From Gynuella sp. (GTDB lineage Bacteria; Pseudomonadota; Gammaproteobacteria; Pseudomonadales; Natronospirillaceae), in contig JANQHX010000018.1 of NCBI GenBank assembly GCA_028282465.1, positions 1 through 37,533 on the forward strand: a DNA stretch of 37,533 nt, read 5' to 3'. Below the pieces are notes generated by a model, which made no database searches, had not been told where the DNA came from, and worked only from the letters and a program-made list of their open reading frames with translations. Below, piece by piece: positions 34,077 to 37,533 of this stretch. The translations under genes and the position numbers were made by a program. Each line of letters begins with the position of its first letter. Positions within the stretch are counted from its first letter, which is position 1.

Positions 34077-36293
34077 TCAGGCTAGCTGGGTTTTTGGGAT
34101 GATAATTTTAAAATACACTCCCATATCTGAATGAAATGCTTTAATGGTGCCGCCTAGTCTCTGAATAACCAAACTCGAAACAATATTTAAACCCAACCCT
34201 GAACCTCCTTCACTGCGTTTTGTCGTAAAAAAAGGATCAAATATTTGATCGATAATAGAATCGTCTATTCCCTTACCATCGTCTTTATAGTTAATTTCAA
34301 GAAAGTCACCATTTAACTGAACATCAATTGAAATGATATAGCTTTTATCTTTATCGAATCCATGAATAAGAGAATTCATAATGAAATTAGTAATTATTTG
34401 GGAGTAGGCACCTGGGTAACTATTGAGATTCAGCGACTCATCAATGTTCAATTTAAACTGTATTCGATAGTTTTTTGTTTTGGGAGATAATGTGGAGATG
34501 ACATCCCGAATATACTTATCTAAATTGAAGTTTCTTTTCTGCTCAGAACTCTGATCAACAGATACCTCTTTAAAGGTTTTAATCAAGCTTGTTGCTTTAT
34601 ATAAGTTATTCACCAGTATGTCTGAAGCTTCTTCTACATAACTTAAATATTTCTCAAGACCACTCTTTGTCAGCTCTTCATTTTCTAGATTTGACTTGAG
34701 ATTAAGGGTAACGTCAGTAATTGATGAAGCAGCTGTCAATGCCACACCTACAGGGGTATTTATTTCGTGAGCAACACCAGCAACCATCTGACCAAGCAAT
34801 GTCATCTTTTCAGATTGCAATAAATGCTCATGCATCTGCTCCATTCTATCTATTGCTTGAGTCAGCTCTATATTCGATTTTTCCAACTCCTGTGTTCGTT
34901 TTCTTACTTTACTCTCCAGTGTTGAATTTAGCTCAGATAGTTGATGGGAAATTTCACGGGTTTGATTTAAGTTTTCAGTGTTCACTGTTACCAATGCTTC
35001 TCGTTCTACTTGAACACATATAGCGTCCAAAAAGCTGTGAAACATTGCCTGAGAGTTAAAATTGATGGGCTTACTCAAATCCTGGTATAACGCCTCAATC
35101 TCCCAATGATCTCCCTCTACGGTTATTGGAAAGATAGTTACTGCTCGATGTTCAATCTCTGATAATCGACGGGTACTATTAGGCGGAAACCTTGATTCAG
35201 CCATTGATACAAACTCGTCATCTGGGAGCAGAACACTGGTAAACTCGCTAAATATTTTAAGCTCATCTTTTTCGGTATCCTTAGGCCAACGGGCACGAAT
35301 CCCATAGTCAAAGAATGGACCATACAAGTAAGATACACCCATGATGAACTTAAAGTCGCCCTTCGCGAAAGCCATTAAAGACTCGTTTTGATTAACGCTA
35401 TAGTCTTCAAATACTAACTCATTCACTTCGTTGGATTTATTTCTTATATAGTCTTCGTCTGACATTCGTCGGCTTGGGTCAGCACCGCATGACTCACCAA
35501 TATATAGCTTCTGATCAATCAGTATTGGTTCGCTTTCAAATGGCTCTCCATTAAGACGCTTAATGATTCTTTCGAAGGTAACTCGAACCACATCAAACAT
35601 TTTTTGGTCAACTGCGGTTATTTTAGGTGAATGATTCCAAGCAGCTGCCGTTGCTTCAAACCCAACCATTGCAATATCTTCTGGACAGCGAATGCCATGG
35701 CTTTTAATGACTTGTAAAATACCAACCACCAGTAAATCGGCCGCCACAACATAAGCAGTGGGCCCATCTTTCTTTCTAGCGATGGCAGCACCAGCCTCTT
35801 GGCCTCCATCCAGAGAAGGATCACTCACTTTAATTACGTTGCTTTCATCAAATGGCAAATCATAATATTCAAGGCGTTGCCGATAAGTGTTAAACCGATC
35901 CACCATATCATTGATTTTGAAGTCAGCGACAAAACCAATATTTCGATGACCTAATTGATATAAATGATCGAAAGCTTCTGTACAACCCTTTTGATTATTA
36001 CTGAGTATGCTTTCGGCACCAAACTGATTATACGCTTGGCAGGCTATCTGAAAGGACGGTATTCCTCGTCGCTCTATTTCAGACATGAGTGTCTGATCAA
36101 TCGACTCTAGAACAGTAATAACTGCATCACAATTATCTAAGCCTAACTTAGCATTAAATGTTCCCCAGCCATTGGTTCGAATAACTGTTAAATTTACATC
36201 CATTTTTTGGGCCCAGTACTTCAGTAATGAAGTAACCTCACCCATGAAAAACCCACCTACAAATGTGATATATGCGTGAACATTCTTTTTCAT
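34077..36293 (-). CDS. Soluble histidine kinase with LacI-type sugar-binding sensor domain
   Basis: The product is a 738-aa protein without signal peptide or membrane helices. Residues about 5-275 resemble the ligand-binding core of LacI/GalR regulators and periplasmic sugar-binding proteins (HLYQLGHRNIGFVADF, then CPEDIAMVGFE), but no DNA-binding helix-turn-helix is present. A middle domain (about 295-435) is unassigned. A coiled coil (440-495, TLESKVRKRTQELEKSN) leads to the HisKA domain with His509 in GVAHEINTP, and to the ATPase domain with TNFIMNSLIHGF (N box), DDGKGI (G1), DPFFTTKR (F) and GGSGLGL (G2). It is presumably a cytoplasmic sensor that phosphorylates an unlinked response regulator; no regulator gene is nearby. 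The IMPase-like gene lies 35 bp upstream on the same strand. Confidence 0.92.
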   Translation of the reverse strand: MKKNVHAYITFVGGFFMGEVTSLLKYWAQKMDVNLTVIRTNGWGTFNAKLGLDNCDAVITVLESIDQTLMSEIERRGIPSFQIACQAYNQFGAESILSNNQKGCTEAFDHLYQLGHRNIGFVADFKINDMVDRFNTYRQRLEYYDLPFDESNVIKVSDPSLDGGQEAGAAIARKKDGPTAYVVAADLLVVGILQVIKSHGIRCPEDIAMVGFEATAAAWNHSPKITAVDQKMFDVVRVTFERIIKRLNGEPFESEPILIDQKLYIGESCGADPSRRMSDEDYIRNKSNEVNELVFEDYSVNQNESLMAFAKGDFKFIMGVSYLYGPFFDYGIRARWPKDTEKDELKIFSEFTSVLLPDDEFVSMAESRFPPNSTRRLSEIEHRAVTIFPITVEGDHWEIEALYQDLSKPINFNSQAMFHSFLDAICVQVEREALVTVNTENLNQTREISHQLSELNSTLESKVRKRTQELEKSNIELTQAIDRMEQMHEHLLQSEKMTLLGQMVAGVAHEINTPVGVALTAASSITDVTLNLKSNLENEELTKSGLEKYLSYVEEASDILVNNLYKATSLIKTFKEVSVDQSSEQKRNFNLDKYIRDVISTLSPKTKNYRIQFKLNIDESLNLNSYPGAYSQIITNFIMNSLIHGFDKDKSYIISIDVQLNGDFLEINYKDDGKGIDDSIIDQIFDPFFTTKRSEGGSGLGLNIVSSLVIQRLGGTIKAFHSDMGVYFKIIIPKTQLA

Positions 36294-36328
36294 TGATTTT
36301 ATATCAGTAAACAGAACTCATTAGTTCC

Positions 36329-37222
36329 CTAGGTTGCCATATTGGTATTCTGAATAAAATCAAAAATAGTCTTGTTCTCCGAATAAATAATGCCCAGGTG
36401 ATTCATATAGGTCGTGTCTGGATTGTTAAATTTAAGCAATTCTCCTGAATAAGTTTTTGCGTATTTAGAAGATTCATCAAATAAACAAGCGGTAGCGGCA
36501 AAATCCCACACTGATCCCCCGCCAGTCTCTGGTTTGGGAGGTTTTAGATAAACGCTATTTTGATTTACCAACACTGAACAGGCGTTAGCGACTGCTCCTG
36601 CACCAGAAATAACTTCCACATCACTTAAGCTCATTTTATCGGCACAATCATTAAGGTTCTCTACAATATTAGGAAAGTAGCTAGCCGTTAATAACGAAGA
36701 GTCGACAAGGAATAAAAGCTTATCGGGTTCATTGATGATTAAGGGCCGAGCATTGTAAAGCTGGCACCCAAGGCCGGTAGCAGCTGTCATAAGAGTTTGA
36801 TAAAAAGGTAAGTAAACGACACCGATGATGGCATTTCCCTGCTGGCCCACCAAGGCTATTGAGACCGCATACCCCTCAAGCCCTCTTACGAAGGGCAAGG
36901 TCCCATCTAAGGGGTCTACGCACCAAAATGCTTTCTTTTGGAGATAATCATGGGAGTTGTTAATTAAAGACTCCTCTCCCAGCCAACCTAAATCATAATC
37001 ATGAATACTCTTACTCAGTGTTTCTTTTATGATTGATTCACTTTGCAAATCTATTTGAGTCACAATTTGGGAGGCGAGTGAATGACCTGTTTCTTTAAGC
37101 GAACTTTTTATTGCGCCTCTATCCACTGACCGTTGATATTGACCAGCCGACTTGGCAGCTTTTACTGCTAGGCTCGTTAAAATGCTTAGCTCTTGATCAG
37201 AAAACGGGCTATTGCAGTTCAT
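36329..37222 (-). CDS. Inositol monophosphatase family protein
   Basis: The 297-aa product carries the Li-sensitive phosphatase signatures: GEESL (a metal ligand), WCVDPLDGTLPFVRG with the metal-binding DPLDGT, and GGSVWDFAA near the C-terminus. Family members hydrolyse myo-inositol phosphates, fructose-1,6-bisphosphate or 3'-phosphoadenosine 5'-phosphate; the VDPLDGT motif alone does not decide which. Its ATG overlaps the last 14 nt of the upstream reading frame, an arrangement typical of translational coupling. The histidine kinase gene starts 35 bp after its stop, so all may belong to one operon. Confidence 0.9.
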   Translation of the reverse strand: MNCNSPFSDQELSILTSLAVKAAKSAGQYQRSVDRGAIKSSLKETGHSLASQIVTQIDLQSESIIKETLSKSIHDYDLGWLGEESLINNSHDYLQKKAFWCVDPLDGTLPFVRGLEGYAVSIALVGQQGNAIIGVVYLPFYQTLMTAATGLGCQLYNARPLIINEPDKLLFLVDSSLLTASYFPNIVENLNDCADKMSLSDVEVISGAGAVANACSVLVNQNSVYLKPPKPETGGGSVWDFAATACLFDESSKYAKTYSGELLKFNNPDTTYMNHLGIIYSENKTIFDFIQNTNMAT

Positions 37223-37396
37223 TCAAAGCCATTTGGGTCATAAGTTCTGAGTATTCATTTAGCTTCCAATGATCTGGGCTCCATCCCCTCAAAAACCTTT
37301 CAAAGTCCGCCCAAGCAAATTTATAAAGACGTCGCCATTCAACCTCGATACTCGCGAGCTGATCTTTAAAGTCAGAATCTAATAATTCCTGACTTA
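37209..37396 (-). pseudogene. C-terminal remnant of a gene interrupted by an insertion-sequence end
   Basis: On the minus strand a frame ending at TAG 37209 reads SQELLDSDFKDQLASIEVEW and continues RRLYKFAWADFERFLRGWSP, then DHWKLNEYSELMTQMALNEL plus Q. The stretch reads like natural protein and overlaps the IMPase-like start by 14 nt, but I do not recognise the family. About 12 nt further upstream a stop lies within the insertion-sequence end, and there is no start codon. The gene has lost its N-terminal part through an insertion at about 37396. Confidence 0.65.
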
Positions 37397-37533
37397 GGGC
37401 CTGTTCACACTAATTATTTCTTTGCTGTTGAGCTTACAAAGTTCTCAATCGAGGCGCGATGAGAGACGTTTAGCTAGCTAAATGAACGAAGAACAACGAA
37501 GAGTGAGGGCTTTGTAAGCTCAACCCTTCGGGC
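37397..37533. mobile_element. End of an insertion sequence (partial, continues beyond the window)
   Basis: GGGCCTGTTCACAC at 37397-37410 has the form of an IS terminal repeat, abuts the broken reading frame, and starts a stretch with no coding potential of its own. Inside it GTTGAGCTTACAAAG (37427-37441) and CTTTGTAAGCTCAAC (37510-37524) form a perfect 15-bp inverted repeat around a palindrome TTTAGCTAGCTAAA (37469-37482). The transposase, if any, lies outside the window, so the family is not assigned. Confidence 0.6.

Noticed and set aside
34077-36293. LacI-type transcription factor
   Set aside because: The ligand-binding core is present but the N-terminal DNA-binding helix-turn-helix is absent and the C-terminus is a complete histidine kinase.
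1-37533. CRISPR array, tRNA or rRNA genes
   Set aside because: No regularly spaced direct repeats, cloverleaf-like tRNA sequences or rRNA signatures were seen on either strand.

Overview
The window looks like chromosome from a marine gammaproteobacterium of the broad Oceanospirillales/Cellvibrionales kind. The genes are moderately AT-rich. They include a stand-alone second EF-G, ArfB, YceI with cytochrome b561, AdhE with an FNR-type box, two chemoreceptors, a Tat-exported PhoD lipoprotein and a very large secreted polysaccharide-active enzyme. The assignment rests on gene content only; no rRNA or tRNA gene was seen.

Layout. Positions 1-3823 hold the start of a cytochrome b561 gene and yceI, then a minus-strand azoR - pirin - DUF1330 group read divergently from a LysR regulator, with a repeat-rich operator region between them. 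Positions 3974-6111 hold fusA2 (EF-G2) and its terminator. Positions 6237-10973 carry the most unusual content: two tandem, independently terminated copies of a two-gene cassette. The first gene (402 aa) has an N-terminus resembling that of ISL3-type transposases but without cysteines for a zinc ribbon and without a DDE domain, followed by three repeats of about 70 aa. The second gene (336-337 aa) ends like a FIST_C sensory domain. Positions 11086-14936 hold a Tat-exported dienelactone hydrolase, arfB, and a lone periplasmic Cache-like protein directly upstream of a chemoreceptor. Positions 14943-21219 hold an AT-rich GT-C membrane glycosyltransferase, adhE with a perfect FNR/ANR box, and a second chemoreceptor. 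Positions 21398-23713 hold a candidate leader-peptide attenuator, an IlvA-type threonine deaminase that lacks its regulatory domain, and an MscS-type channel. Positions 23775-26868 hold a PhoD-type lipoprotein, a frameshifted XRE regulator and a probable outer-membrane beta-barrel. Positions 27092-31460 hold a 278-bp compound inverted-repeat element followed by a 1330-aa GH26-like enzyme with many accessory domains. The right end has two small ORFs, a YcdX-like PHP phosphatase, type-2 argC, a soluble histidine kinase with a LacI-type sensor, an inositol-monophosphatase-like gene, and a gene cut off by an insertion-sequence end.

How the parts may work together. Several units couple sensing to output: the LysR/azoreductase/pirin group (probably electrophile or quinone stress), the Cache protein plus MCP, the FNR box at adhE, the proposed isoleucine-codon attenuator before a threonine deaminase without a regulatory domain, and the sugar-binding-protein-like histidine kinase. 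The duplicated cassette is the best candidate for an undescribed system. A nucleic-acid-binding role for the 402-aa protein and ligand sensing by the FIST-like partner are inferences from sequence resemblance and co-linearity, not demonstrated functions.
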